Positions 47,459-58,632 of a stretch of 64,000 bases of DNA are shown here, piece by piece. The stretch comes from Apium graveolens. Taxonomy: Eukaryota > Streptophyta > Magnoliopsida > Apiales > Apiaceae. Position numbers and translations under genes: made by a program. Within the stretch, counting starts at the first letter, position 1, and each line of letters starts with the position of its first letter. The stretch lies in assembly GCF_009905375.1 (NCBI RefSeq), contig NC_133647.1, forward strand, positions 1,736,001-1,800,000, given 5' to 3'. The notes under the pieces are model-generated. The model saw only the letters and a program-made list of their open reading frames with translations, searched no databases and was not told the DNA's origin.

Positions 47459-48091
47459 TAAGTCACCACAGAGCATCACTGGAGTCACCACACAGAACCT
47501 GTCGCCACAGAAATCTCCTATCCTCGGCCACAAATTTTATTAGATAAAAGTCTACACTTTGCGGCAGAAGAAGTGAGCCATTCATTTTTGGATCAAGTTC
47601 TGTTCATCTTCTCTCCCAAAAGAGAAGTGAAAATGGCAACATTGATTTACAGAAAAACTCAAGCTTTTTGTATATCCATTTAACTTCTCACCGGAGTAAC
47701 GTTATAATGCCCGATTTAATTCTTGTATATTCATAGGGGCATTATAATCGTTACCCGGTAATTAAATCATTAGACAAACAAAAGCTAGATTATTGTATAG
47801 GATTTGATTTGTAAATTTTTGTAGTAGCTAGGAACTTTATTATTCTTAGATTGTAGCCGGTTAATTTATTTACCGGAGTGTAGCAACACCCTCGAGGATT
47901 TATATACGAATATATATTTCCCCGAATATCTTGTGTTCCTTGTTTTTATCGTTTCAAACACTATTCCTCTCAAGAACACGAAACCACTAACCGAGCACTA
48001 AATCTATATCCGCTAAAGATTCGAAAGAATTTTTAATTTAGTGATTATCGTATTCAACTTCCCCTTCTATGATAATTCGGGAACTGATAAT

Positions 48092-48103
48092 TAGTATCAG
48101 AGC
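48092..48103 (+). promoter_or_regulatory. Element Y primer-binding site, mutated
   Basis: TAGTATCAGAGC, one base from the tRNA-Met site TGGTATCAGAGC (G to A). It follows the LTR end and places the Y interior to its right. Confidence 0.7.
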
Positions 48104-49696
48104 AGACTGATTGATACACAAATCAGGATCCATAAATATATTTTATTAATTTGAATTTACATTAATTTATTTTGTAAATTTAATTTAGGAAATTTATTTT
48201 ATAAATTTATTTTAAATGAGTTTATTATTTAAACCTGAATAAGTTTATGTTTTAAACATAATTTAAATAAATTTATTTTATAAATTTGATTTAAATTAAT
48301 TTATAATTTAAATTATAGTAAATAAGAATTTTTAATTTAGATTAATTTAAATTTATTCTCAATTTATTTTGCTGCCAATTCCTAGACGCTTGAGGCTGCC
48401 AAATTTGGTGAACTGAGAATGCAAATCAAACGAAACAAAACAAAAGTGTGGCAGCCCTGGGGGCTGGGATTAACAAAGCCACGCGCGAATCTTCTGAGTG
48501 ACACGCACAACATTCGTTTCGCGTGCGGAATGGACAGACAACCATAGTTATGGTGTCACGCGGCTGGAGAAACAACCTGAGGTCGCAATACAGAGGTCGC
48601 CATAGAATTTTGAGACTGTATTTTTTTTAAGGCTAAAACTCTTCTGCGATCTTTATTAATTCCATTCGCCGCAGATTCTTGACTGTATTATTTGATCGCC
48701 ACAGAGAAGTCCAGTGTAGTCGCCACACTGAGTTTGCAAAAAATTTTGTAACCCCATTAATTAATTATTTCTGATTTATTTAATTTTTTTCTTAAATTTT
48801 AAAATTCTTAAACTTAAATTTTTCTTAAATAATAATTTACGTTTGATTTAATTTTTAAGAAAATTCAAAATTTTTGAAAATTAATTTTCTTGTAATTATT
48901 TATTTTTGATTAATTTATTTTTTAAGAAAATTAAAAATACTGGAAATTTAAATTTCTCTTAAATATTAAATTATGGGAACTTAAGGATTGGTAGACTTGG
49001 GATTCCTCCGGGTTTTTTAAGTGGATTTTAATCTTTTGAAGAAAACGAAGACCATGTGCTATTCAGACGGAAAATTCCCGAACATGGAAATTATAGATAA
49101 TGGTTTTCTTACTCCAATGGAACTGATTTCAAGACCTACAGATGAGAATTGTGGATCTTCCTCAAAGGCTTACTCCATAGGATACCACTGGGTTTTCAGA
49201 CGCAGGGAATGAATGAAATTTCTACGGGTATAATTTTTCTCGGAGATTTTAAGACAACTCTATGATTCCTGATTATACAGTCACACAGTGGTTTGTACCA
49301 ATGCTACAGTCACACAGTATAGTTGGAACCTCAGGACAGAATGTAAGAGTTACTGATAGTTGAATCAGGAGAAGCTCAGGTAGAAGTACTTGAGGGACTT
49401 GACGTCAGGGCAGTATTTCACTTGTCAGGGAAGTTTGGTCGTATCAGATTCACAAGGAGTACATAAGCTATATCCAAGGATGAAGCTATCTATTCTGAAG
49501 CAGAGATTCTAACAGATTCAGTTCAAGAGGTGGTTACAGACTGAGGTTGGGACATAAACAAGATTTGATAGCTACAAGTTTGACAAGCAATATGTGTCAA
49601 GTAACTATCAGGGGTTTGCTACAACAGAACAAGAAGCTTGACAAACAAGGATGAGTAGGGATTCAGTCGAAGAGTTGAGACAAAGGTGGAATGCCA
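48104..49696 (+). other. Element Y leader/internal region, no recognisable gene
   Basis: AT-rich to about 48960, then more complex sequence. Open frames here are short; one of about 63 codons near 49021-49212 resembles nothing I recognise. No gag or pol motif was seen. The motif GTCGCCACA recurs (48596, 48695, 48719). A non-autonomous or truncated element is likely. It stops at about 49696, where the SIRE-type envelope-like ORF begins on the other strand. Confidence 0.55.
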
Positions 49697-49877
49697 CAAC
49701 TTCACAGTAGATGGTGGGTGATTCCAGGATTGCATAACTGAGTTGGCAACTTTTCGCAAAATCCATCATTTTGTGATAATCTTCAAAAGATGGGATCTTC
49801 TTGTTCACCAAAGCTACGAAATTGTTTTTCTCATAGATGAATCCGGACTGAGACATGACTTTTACAAATGGTGCCAT
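49697..49877 (-). pseudogene. SIRE-type envelope-like ORF, N-terminal fragment
   Basis: ATG at 49877 on the minus strand gives MAPFVKVMSQSGFIYEKNNF and readable sequence to ESPTIYCEVV; then the frame enters unrelated DNA at about 49697. Its place downstream of RNase H matches the third ORF of SIRE-type elements, often called envelope-like by position. No signal peptide or membrane segment is visible in this fragment, and function is unknown. The likely C-terminal part lies at 58136-58632. Confidence 0.6.
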
Positions 49878-50402
49878 TGTTAAGGAAGGAAATTGCAGAG
49901 AGAAATGGAGTTTTTGCTTTGAGGAAGAAGAGAGTAGTTGAGTTGTGAAAGAAAAGATAAAAGATAACAAATATACTGAAGTAGTGCTTTTATATTTTCT
50001 CAGACAAAAACGGGATAAAAATTAAAGGTAAAAATAAAGACCCAATTAGATATTCCCAAAATAGCCGTTTAAATAAAAATAAACTGTCAAAATTATGTCC
50101 TTTATCCGTCGTGATATACTTACAGGTTGTAAGTAAATCCGATGGATAATGTTTAGACTTTCGACGGCTAAGATATTGACAATTTGATGGATGAGAGTAA
50201 AGCAATTATCTGTCGGGTAAAAATTAATCCTAAAAAGTAATTGATTTTTATTAATCTCTAAAATTGTGATGGATGATCAAACTCGATGGATAATGAACAT
50301 CCGTCGGGATGTAAATTTTGACTTAGCCAAATTTTCATCCAAAACAGAAAAATCAATTAAATTTCTGGTTGCATTTCAACTTGAAAAATTATCAAAAATG
50401 AT
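49878..50402 (-). other. Spacer between SIRE pol and envelope-like ORF, with repeated motif
   Basis: Non-coding AT-rich spacer containing eight copies or variants of ATCCGTCGGG or its complement (50104, 50139, 50159, 50183, 50207, 50266, 50282, 50299). The same motif fills the LTR of this element. Confidence 0.7.
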
Positions 50403-51904
50403 TTAAGAATAATTAAGCATACCTAACTCACTTACCAACCTAGTGAAGGTGGATTCATCAAGTGGCTTGGTAAAGATATCTGCAAGTTGCTTCTCACTTG
50501 GAACAAGATCTAGTTCCATAGTACCATTCATCACATGTTCCCTAATGTAGTGGTACTTGATGTCTATGTGCGTGCTTTGTTCTTGAATGTTGTACTGGAT
50601 TTTCAGTAATGGCAATTGCACTTGTGTTATCACAGAAAATAGGAATCTTATCCACCTGTAGACCGTAGTCCAACAGTTGATTTTTCATCCATAAAATCTG
50701 TGCACAGCAACTGTCAGCAGCAATATATTCAGCCTCAGCTGTAGAAGTAGAAACTGAATTTTGCTATTTACTAAACCAAGATATTAGCTTGTTTCCTAGG
50801 AATTGACAGGCTCCTGTAGTGTTTTTTCTGTCAATTTTGCACCCTGCATAATCTGCATCTGAATAACCAGTTAGATCAAAGCCAGAATCTCTAGGGTACC
50901 AAATGTCAAGTCCAAGTTCCCTTGAGATATCTGAAAATTCTCTTTATAGCTATTAAATGAGACTCTCTAGGATCAACCTGAAATCTAGTACAAAGACAAG
51001 TAGCAAACATTATATCAGGCCTACTAGCTGTTAAATATAAAAGTGAGCCAACCATGTCTCTATAGCTTAAAATATCCACAGACTTTTCAATAGTGTTTAA
51101 CTCAAGCTTAATGGCAGTGGCCATGGGAGTTTTTGCAAATGCACAATCCATTAAGTCAAACTTCTTTAAAAGATCATAAATATATTTGGTTTGACTGATG
51201 AAAATTCCATCACTAACTTGCTTATTTTGTAAACCAAGAAAGTAAGTTAGTTCTCCCATCATGCTCAGTTCATATTTACTTTGCATTAATTTGGCAAACT
51301 TTTTGCAAAGTTTCTCATCCGTAGAGCTAAATATAATATCATCTACATAAATTTGAACAAGTATACTAGAGCCATTAACATTTCTAAAGAATAATGTTTT
51401 GTCAACAATACCTCTTGTGAAGTGATTTTCTAAGAGAAACTTAGACAAAGTGTCATACCAGACTCTAGGTGCTTGCTTCAATCCATAAAGTGCTTTTAGG
51501 AGATAGTAGACATATTCTGGAAAATTTGGATCTTCAAAACCAGGGGGCTGACTAACATAGACTTCCTCCTCCAAATATCCATTCAGAAAAGCACTTTTGA
51601 CATCCATTTGATAGACTTTGAAATTGGCATGAGCTGCATAGGCTAGAAAGATTCTGATGGCTTCAAGTCTTGCAACAGGAGCAGATGTCTGATCAAAATC
51701 AATTCCTTCTTGTTGACAGTAGCCCTTAGAAATCAATCTTGCTTTGTTCCTGACTACTATGCCATTTTCATCCATCTTATTTCTGAATACCCACTTGGTG
51801 TCAATTGGATTCTTTCCTTTAGGCTTGGGTACCAGCTTCCATGTCTTGTTCCTTTCAAATTGATTTAGCTCCTCCTGAATAGCTAAAACCCAATCATGAT
51901 CCAA
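50403..51904 (-). pseudogene. pol: SIRE-type RT and RNase H
   Basis: The minus-strand RT is open from 51904 to ~50906: [66 protein letters not shown] (catalytic Asp pair, ~51345) and ASRPDIMF. After a break at ~50905, RNase H continues in pieces with DADYAGCKIDRK (~50850), a stop at ~50763 in the SWFSKQ region, AEAEYIAA (~50725), and [14 protein letters not shown] to the stop near 50403 (ADIFTKPLDE). Motif order (integrase before RT) is Ty1/Copia. Confidence 0.9.
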
Positions 51905-52011
51905 CAGAGCTTCTTCTACCTTCTTTGGTTCTTCCTTTGAGAGAAAGCTGCTATACAGACATTCTTCTTGAGTTGCTTTCCTTTTTTGAACTCTAGAAGT
52001 CGCATCACCAA

Positions 52012-52905
52012 TTATGAGCTCAAAAGGGTGAACTCTAGTCCATTTTCTCTGTTGTGGTAGACTAGCTCTAGATGAAAAGGCTTCATCAATATCTTGATGT
52101 GTGACTGAGTTTTGATTAGCAGAAACCCCCCTGAATTTGTGAATCTTTGATTTGAAGAAGGGGTTCTTTCTACATGTGATCTATTTTGACTTTCATCCTC
52201 TCTTATTGTTCCGACAAATGATGTACTTTGTGTTCCAATGGATGAAGCTGATTGTCTCTCGATGGATGAAACATTGGGCCTCCCGACAGATGATGCACTT
52301 TGTATCTCGACGGATGTTGAATTTTGAGCATCATTATAAGTAGGCTTTTCTGCATTATCCTTAGCCACTATTTCTTGATCACTATCATCATCACTGACAT
52401 CACAAATCATTTCAACATTGTCAAATTTGAGGCTATCATGGAAACCTTCATCTTTTAGACCTTTAATCTTTTTATCATCAAACACAACATGTACAGATTC
52501 CATAACAATGTTTGTTCTAAGATTGTAGACTCTATAAGCTTTTCCAACAGCATATCCAACAAAAATTCCTTCATCTGCTTTAGCATCAAACTTCCCATGT
52601 TGTTCAACTTGATTCCTTAGAATATAGTATTTGCATCCAAAGATATGAAGAAAATTTAGAGTTGGATTCCTATTCTTGAATATCTGATATGGATTCATTC
52701 ATTTTGCCTGATTGATCAAGGAGATATTCTGAGTATAACATGTTGTGTTTACAGCCTCTGCCCAAAAGTAAGTTGGCTGCCTTGATTCTTCAAGCATTGT
52801 CCTTGAAGCTTCAATGAGTGATCTATTTTTTCTTTCCACCACACCATTTTGTTGTGGGGTCCTTGCTGTAGAGAATTCATGCATGATTCCATTTTCAAGC
52901 AAACA
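52012..52905 (-). pseudogene. pol: SIRE-type integrase C-terminal part and linker to RT
   Basis: Minus strand: HEFSTARTPQQNGVVERKNR (end of the catalytic core, with its Glu), YFWAEAVNTTCYTQN, a stop at 52699, then PYQIFKNRNPTLNFLHIFGC and an acidic Ser-rich linker. The linker contains five 8-residue repeats of the form SVExQSAS (52208-52327). The first half of integrase is missing: at about 52905-52912 the sequence runs into a plus-strand gag fragment. Confidence 0.85.
52208..52327 (-). repeat. Five 24-bp tandem repeats in the integrase-RT linker
   Basis: Units at 52208, 52232, 52256, 52280 and 52304, exactly 24 bp each and in frame, encoding 8-residue repeats. Each contains a CCGACRGATG-like core, the reverse complement of the motif repeated in this element's LTR. 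Confidence 0.9.
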
Positions 52906-52910
52906 AGAAA

Positions 52911-53412
52911 ATGAAGCTTGAGTCAGTCAAGCAAGAAAATGAATATATCAAAAACAAGCTAAAGTGTGCTACTGATATTGAAGCTGTGTTAAGGGAAAAG
53001 CTTGATAAAAGTGAGGTCAAGTTGAAGTCTTACAAAAATGCATCTGATCTGGTTGGACAATATCATGAGAAGAACAAGCCATGTGCTAACATAACAATTA
53101 GTCTTGACTATGATGCCCTGAACAACAACAAGAAAGTTGCAAGTGATAAAGGAAAAAGTTTTGAGAATGAAAATGTCCCAACTTTAGTGAAAAGTTAGAT
53201 CACCAATGTTCAAGGCATGTGAAGTCAACTTTAGTGAAGAAGAGTTGATCATTAAGCAAGAAATTGTCGATGAAGATAAAGAACAGAAGAATGATGAATC
53301 AACCCCTTCTTCCAAAGCTGACAAGCAGCCCATAATAAATCAAGAACCAAAGGTTCCTGTCAAAGAAGTAAAAAGTGAAGATGCAAAGAAGAAGAATGTT
53401 ATTCCCAAAAAA
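52911..53412 (+). pseudogene. gag: SIRE-type gag C-terminal / linker fragment, opposite strand
   Basis: Plus strand: a coiled-coil-like stretch (EYIKNKLKCATDIEAVLREK), GQYHEKNKPCANI and, after a stop at 53196-53198, MFKACEVNFSEEELIIKQE, which I associate with the region before the zinc knuckle in SIRE-type Gag. It is truncated at 53412, where the LTR end begins. Its strand is opposite to the adjoining integrase. Confidence 0.7.
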
Positions 53413-54116
53413 TGTAACAAGAATTACAGAAGGGGGGGGGTTGAATGTAATTTTGGCTTATTTTTGAGATTTTAAAACTGTTCTTACTTAATATTATAAC
53501 GGTGTAGATTTTTGCTAATTTTCGGAATGATAAATATATGAAAATCAAACACAAAGAATTTAAACACAAGGCTTTAAAACTTTCTGGTGGATTTGAACTT
53601 ATCCACCAGAGATATATATATATATATATATTAATATGAGAACTCTGTGATGCTTGAATAACACACAGCTGCTTACAAGAGAACTTGCAGAATTACAAAG
53701 AGATTTTTAACAGATACAACTTTTTCTATCTCTCTGAAATAATGCTTACTAACTTAGATGATTTGTTCTACTTGCTACTCTTAGTTTATATATTACCAAG
53801 TTACATGTCACTAGACAAAAGAGATAAAACAAAATTTGTTTCTAGTCTAATTTCTTGCTTCTACATTTCACTATCTAGCATCTTGGCTATCTTCATATTT
53901 GCAGGGAAATGGAAATGCTTCTTTGTTCTCAAAACCTTTGTTCAGGCTGCCACATTCCAGGTACAAACACCTGACGCATGTGACTGTGTTGCCACTGTCA
54001 ACTGCTATTTGAAATTGTTCATCTGTCGGGACTATGTTGGTCATTCATCGGGTTACTTGTTGATTATCCGTCGGGTCTCTGTATAATCATCCTCGGGAGC
54101 TTTTCTGCCACTTAAC
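53413..54116 (-). repeat. SIRE-type LTR, end part
   Basis: On the plus strand begins TGTAACAAGAATTACAGAAG, the reversed LTR end, followed by a run of nine G. Carries motif copies at 54018, 54044, 54064 and 54087 and a minus-strand TATA box (TATATAAAC, 53784-53792). Interrupted at 54116 by the solo LTR; a long plus-strand frame here is antisense and meaningless. Confidence 0.8.
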
Positions 54117-57100
54117 TGTTATATCCGGGACATAACGTGTAATTGTTTTTATCAATAAATAATTATTATATGATTATTATATGATTTTTGGTGAATTATC
54201 AGATGATTGGTGTTGAATGTGGATGTTTATATGTGGTAAAGTATAGGTATGTTAATTTTATTATGTCCAGAATAAAATTTAGATAATTACGGTATTTTTC
54301 TGGTAATTTTTGGACTCCTGTATGATTTTATAGTGATTTATGAATTTATGAATTATTTTTTGAATAATTATAAAACTATTTTATAAAGCCGAGAATTGTC
54401 CAACCTCAACCATTTTTACGTTTTTACAACCCGAAACTCTTCCGAAAACTCCTTCTTAACCTAATCTGATAATCCCGGACATTTTCCATGTTTTGACTTT
54501 TTCCATCCGGATTACGGTTTGACCCGTGCACGGCCCGACGCAAAATTTTCGATACGATAATCATTTTGATAACATTATCTTCGTATAAAATGTTTTAAAA
54601 GAAACCCCGTCTTCATAGTTATCCAAAAGTTTTATTAGTTATCCAAAACAGGATGATGGTTATCCAAAACAGGATGATGTTTATCCAAAACGTTATCCGA
54701 TCAGATCATTTTTGTAGTAACTTAGCAGCTAAGTAACTTATTTCTTGATCCAACACGATCCAACACGTACTAATATTCCATAACTATAAATAGCCTATTT
54801 ATTATTTCATTTTACTCGTATAATCATAATCAAACGGTAAAAACCAATAAAATACAGAGAAAATCCAAATCAAATACCGCGTTCTTCACAATCAAACGAG
54901 GATTCGAATACGTTATCGAACTCCGATTCGAGCGTGCTATATATCAAATTGAAACTCTCAAAAAGTTCTTTCTGAATCAATCAACCATTTTAGTGCAGAA
55001 ATCAAGGTGATGTTCTTATTTTCTTATTTTAATTCGAATTATTTAATGATTAAAAGAGGAATTTTTGTTCTTGATGTTGTTTGTGTGATTTGATGCTTGA
55101 ATCATGTAGATCTTTTCTTCCTGGCCATTTTGGTATATTATACTTTGAATTTGGAGTTCCATATCATATAGAAAAGGGTGTTTGATTATCGGAATATTAA
55201 ATTAGGGTTTATGTTCATATGAATATTGTTAATTGAAATTTGGGGGTTTCTTTGTTAAGGGTTATCATATGAAATTGATTGTACGAACGTGTAAATCGTC
55301 GAAAGACGAATCGAATGATGTATAAATATTTAACGAACGGTAACCGGAAAGAGATGATCGGATTTTGAGAATGAAAAACGGCGGATTCTCCCGTTAGCTT
55401 TTCTGGACGATTCAGTAGTCGTTTGTTTATTATCTTACTGCAGATGAATTTCTACAAGCGTATAGATTAATTCCCGTGTTTTTTACTGAGTTATGGGCCG
55501 ATTTTACATGGTTGGAAAAGCTTGGGGACGACGGAGGTCGCCGTTAATGGCTTCCCCACCGTCGACGGTGAAGGAGGAAGGAGACGATGCCAAACTTACA
55601 GTTTGGTCATCGATCTTTTTCCAACTTTGCAAATTAATCCCTGTAGTTTTCAAAAATTACGAATTAGTATTTATGTTTTAAAATTTTATATTTCTGTTTA
55701 TTTTATTTTTAGAAAATTGTTTTAATTATTTTAAAATTCTAAAAATCAATATTTTCAATTCTAAAATTATTTTTAAATTTGAAATTAAATTTAATTATTT
55801 AATTAATTAACTTGTAATTAATAAATAAATATTTAATTAATCAATTAATTTAATTATTAATTGATTAAATTAGTTATTAATTAATTTTAATTGATTATTT
55901 AATTAGATTTAATTAATTCTTTTGATTTAAAAATCATGAAAAATAGTTTTGAGCTTTAGAAAATCATTCTAAAATATATTCAAGGCTCGATAATTATTAT
56001 TAAATGATTTTGAGTTCGAATTTGACTAATTGAACTTTATTATTTAATTTTAAAATGATTCGGAGACCCATTTTAATTCCGAAAAATGTTCAAAAATACA
56101 TATTAAATACCTATAAAATTATTTTAACTTCAAATCAATTCGAGAAGTTTATTTTATTGAATACCTTACATTCTATGTGTTATATGTGATCTGATTGATG
56201 TATAATATGACTATACGTGCATCGTTTGACTATTTTTGCTGTAACTTTCAATCCGTACGTCGGATTTGGGTGAAACGAAGGGTAGCTAGAAACTTGTAAC
56301 GAATAGAATAAGATGAGAATGCGTATTGATAGATACTTGTGATGTCTAACAGAGGAAGCGAGACGTAGAAAGGGAAAGCAAGTGGTCACTGAGTGGGAAC
56401 TAATTGACAGTGCTAGTAAAGTAAAAGCGGATTGATAAGGCAAGTGTCCTTGAACTTTCTTGTAGTATAATTGCAAGTACTTCTGATCTTTCTTGTAATG
56501 TATTGCAAGTAATTTTGAACTCTCTTCATTACGTTGCAATTATTCCCAGTAGTTCTTATTCTATATTGCAAGTACTTTGAAGTACTTAACCCTAAACCTT
56601 GATTCTTATTGATCTTGAGCCGCAAACCTGATTTCTTGTAAATCATTGATCGTTGAATTCTTGGATACGAACCACACATATACGGTACTACTCCACAAAT
56701 ACATATCAACCACATACTGATTCTTGATAGGAGATTGCGTAATGTACGACCCTTTATGCCTTGTATGACAGAAGACCAATCCTTGTAACCATTGAACCTT
56801 TGGTCTTCTACATTCTGATTCTTTCCCTGGGTTGGAAGTTAATATTCATGTTTACCTTGTGATACCTTAATGGTATTATGAATTACCCCATACTTTGAGA
56901 TAAATGTTATTTATGATTCGGCTTATTGATTTATATTGTTATCATGATGATATTATAGAATTGGATTGTTTTTAAATATGGACCAGATTTGTGGTCAGAC
57001 CAAATTCGTGGTCATATTAGGCCAATGTGTGCCTTGGATCCAGTATGTAGAGCAAAACTGTTTGCCTTGCTCGGGGTTAGTGCGTGACTGATTAGCAGCC

Positions 57101-57606
57101 TAACCTTGGTTTTTAAAATGAAAGTGAATATCCAATTCTAATCATTGCTTATCAGGAAATTTGATTCCTTATATCATTTTAATTGATCATTGTTTAATCG
57201 CAGTGATTGTCATTATGACTTGCTGAGCTAGTTAGCTCACTCTTGCGAATCTATTTATATTCTTTTCCAGTGAAGAAGAAAAGTGGTGGTAGCGAGGATC
57301 CCCAGACAAGTGTGCGAGCTAGGTTTCCAGGTTAACATGGAATAAGCTAGCAAAGGATGTTTGTCTTAACATAATAGAAGTTTGTAAGACTGTTTTGAAT
57401 AATCAGTTGTAAGATAAATAAATTTGGCATTTGGTATGTTTGTAATAACAAGGTTGTGGCTTGTGGACATACTTTGAACTGTTGCGATCCGTGGTTATGG
57501 TAAGTAGGGTCATTGTTCATATTATTATTATATAAATAGGTTTATATATGGTGTGTGTGTGTGTTGTGGACCCCAAACTTCTTACCCGGGTTTGGAGGGC
57601 ACCACA
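54117..57606 (+). repeat. Solo LTR (3.49 kb), Tekay-type family related to Z
   Basis: Begins TGTTATATCCGGGAC and ends GGTTTGGAGGGCACCACA. Flanks are TTAAC (54112-54116) and TTGAC (57607-57611), a 5-bp duplication with one change. The SIRE LTR resumes on both sides, so this is a solo LTR left by LTR-LTR recombination. TATAAATAGC at 54785-54794 is the likely TATA box, ~670 bp in. Its order (start block, AT-rich middle, end block) serves as the reference for the halves seen in Z. No coding sequence. Confidence 0.85.
54618..54691 (+). repeat. 20/21-bp repeat upstream of the solo-LTR TATA box
   Basis: GTTATCCAAAA at 54618, 54638 and 54659 and TTTATCCAAAA at 54680, with spacer AACAGGATGATG between the later copies. 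It lies ~100 bp upstream of the TATA box. The related Z LTR has only a single AATTATCCAA at the matching place. Confidence 0.8.
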
Positions 57607-57934
57607 TTGACTCTATTTCATTTATGCAGAATTACGAGACATCTTTTATATACAATTAGTCCACCTATTCTGCATATCAATCTAGTAGTCAACATGACTT
57701 AAAGAATCCTATAGTGTCTATTCCACTAAGATATTATTATTTGCAGAAATCTGACTTATTGTTACATAAACTACACTCTCGATGGATGTTTAGGAATCAT
57801 CTGTCGGGACTATAAAGTTCATCCGTCGGGACTAAAGTAAAATATCCGTCGGGAGCTACAAAAACACTAAGTTAAAATTTACTAAGGTGTTTTGTTTGAT
57901 TTATCATCAAGAACACAACTTATTCCTAACAATA
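57607..57934 (-). repeat. SIRE-type LTR, start part
   Basis: In element sense the LTR begins TGTTAGGAATAAGTTGTG at 57934, just after a purine run (complement of ATATCCCCC, 57935-57943) that is the polypurine tract. Motif copies at 57778, 57797, 57818 and 57842. With 53413-54116 the whole LTR is about 1.03 kb. Confidence 0.85.
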
Positions 57935-58135
57935 TCCCCCAATTTATGTCTACTATAATTGTAGGCATAAATTAAGAGAAGCTTGATGATAACAAAACAC
58001 CCTAAACATACAGACTCAATTGAAGTAGATAAACTACATAAGTGCTTCAGTTTATTGAAATTAAAAACAAGTAAGGTGTACAAAGAGTTCTCACAATCAT
58101 TTTCAAGATTCTCCTCTAGACTAAGTAGATATGTT

Positions 58136-58632
58136 CTAATGTCTTGATTGTCTTGATTTTTTCCCAAGCTTTTTGTTGTTTTCTTCTATTTGATATTGGA
58201 GTTGTTTGTGAAATTCTAGTTCTTCACCATTTGATAAGTCCAACTTTTCTTGCATTTCCATTAGAGTATCATTGCTTGAGATGCTCAGTTGGTCATCCAA
58301 TCTGAAGAACCTTCTAATGCATTTTTCATCCTTGAACTCCATTAACTAGTAAGGCCTCAAATGCACTCTTCTTCCAGTATAAGGAATAGTAAGAGTTCTT
58401 GGAAGTGCATTTGGGGCTTTCCAGCTGCTCCTTATCTCTTCAATCTTTCTAGCACCATTATTTTGGCTGCTATGTTGAATCCAAAGTCTTTCTTGAAGGA
58501 TGAGAAGTTCTTCATCAAAATAGAGCAACTTTCTTGGAGAATCCTATGAAGGGGCCATATAACTTCTTTTCCACCCTTGTATTTGAATACAAGTCTTTCA
58601 GGGAGATGCCCGTGTGCATCAATTGCTCTGAC
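58136..58632 (-). pseudogene. SIRE-type envelope-like ORF, C-terminal part
   Basis: Minus strand: a readable stretch DAHGHLPERLVFKYKGGKEV (~58610-58560), then in another frame KAPNALPRTLTIPYTGRRVH, a TAG at ~58343, and EFKDEKCIRRFFRLDDQLSI followed by a Glu/Lys-rich, coiled-coil-like end (MEMQEKLDLSNGEELEFHKQ) to the stop at ~58136. Position just upstream of polypurine tract and LTR fits the third ORF of SIRE-type elements. Function unknown. It is cut at 58632 by the E5 LTR. Confidence 0.55.

Larger units (their letters stand above)
36559..48085 (+). repeat. LTR of element Y, carrying insertion Z and a MITE
   Basis: Proposed start TGTTGGTGAGAC at 36559; proposed end just before the primer site at 48092. 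Removing Z (36881-46311 plus one 5-bp duplication) and the MITE leaves about 1.7 kb. The rejoined site reads CAGTGTTCGAAGCAT, and the same phrase recurs at 46427-46441 in this LTR, supporting the join. Start and end are inferred, not confirmed by a second LTR. Confidence 0.5.
49697..58632 (-). mobile_element. SIRE/Maximus-type Ty1/Copia element(s), rearranged
   Basis: Pieces on the minus strand: integrase end (52905-52012), RT and RNase H (51904-50403), start of an envelope-like ORF (49877-49697), its C-terminal part (58632-58136), and an LTR (57934-53413) split by a solo LTR. A gag-pol linker fragment of the same family lies on the plus strand (52911-53412). The pieces cannot come from one unrearranged copy, so either two copies were joined or inversions occurred. 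Lineage is judged from RT and the extra ORF after pol. Confidence 0.8.

Noticed and set aside
49021..49212. 63-codon ORF in element Y
   Set aside because: The start is GTG rather than ATG, and I find no recognisable motif; kept only as a note in the Y leader.
53685..54086. 133-codon plus-strand ORF with hydrophobic stretches
   Set aside because: It is antisense within the SIRE-type LTR and ends at the solo-LTR boundary region; no family resemblance.
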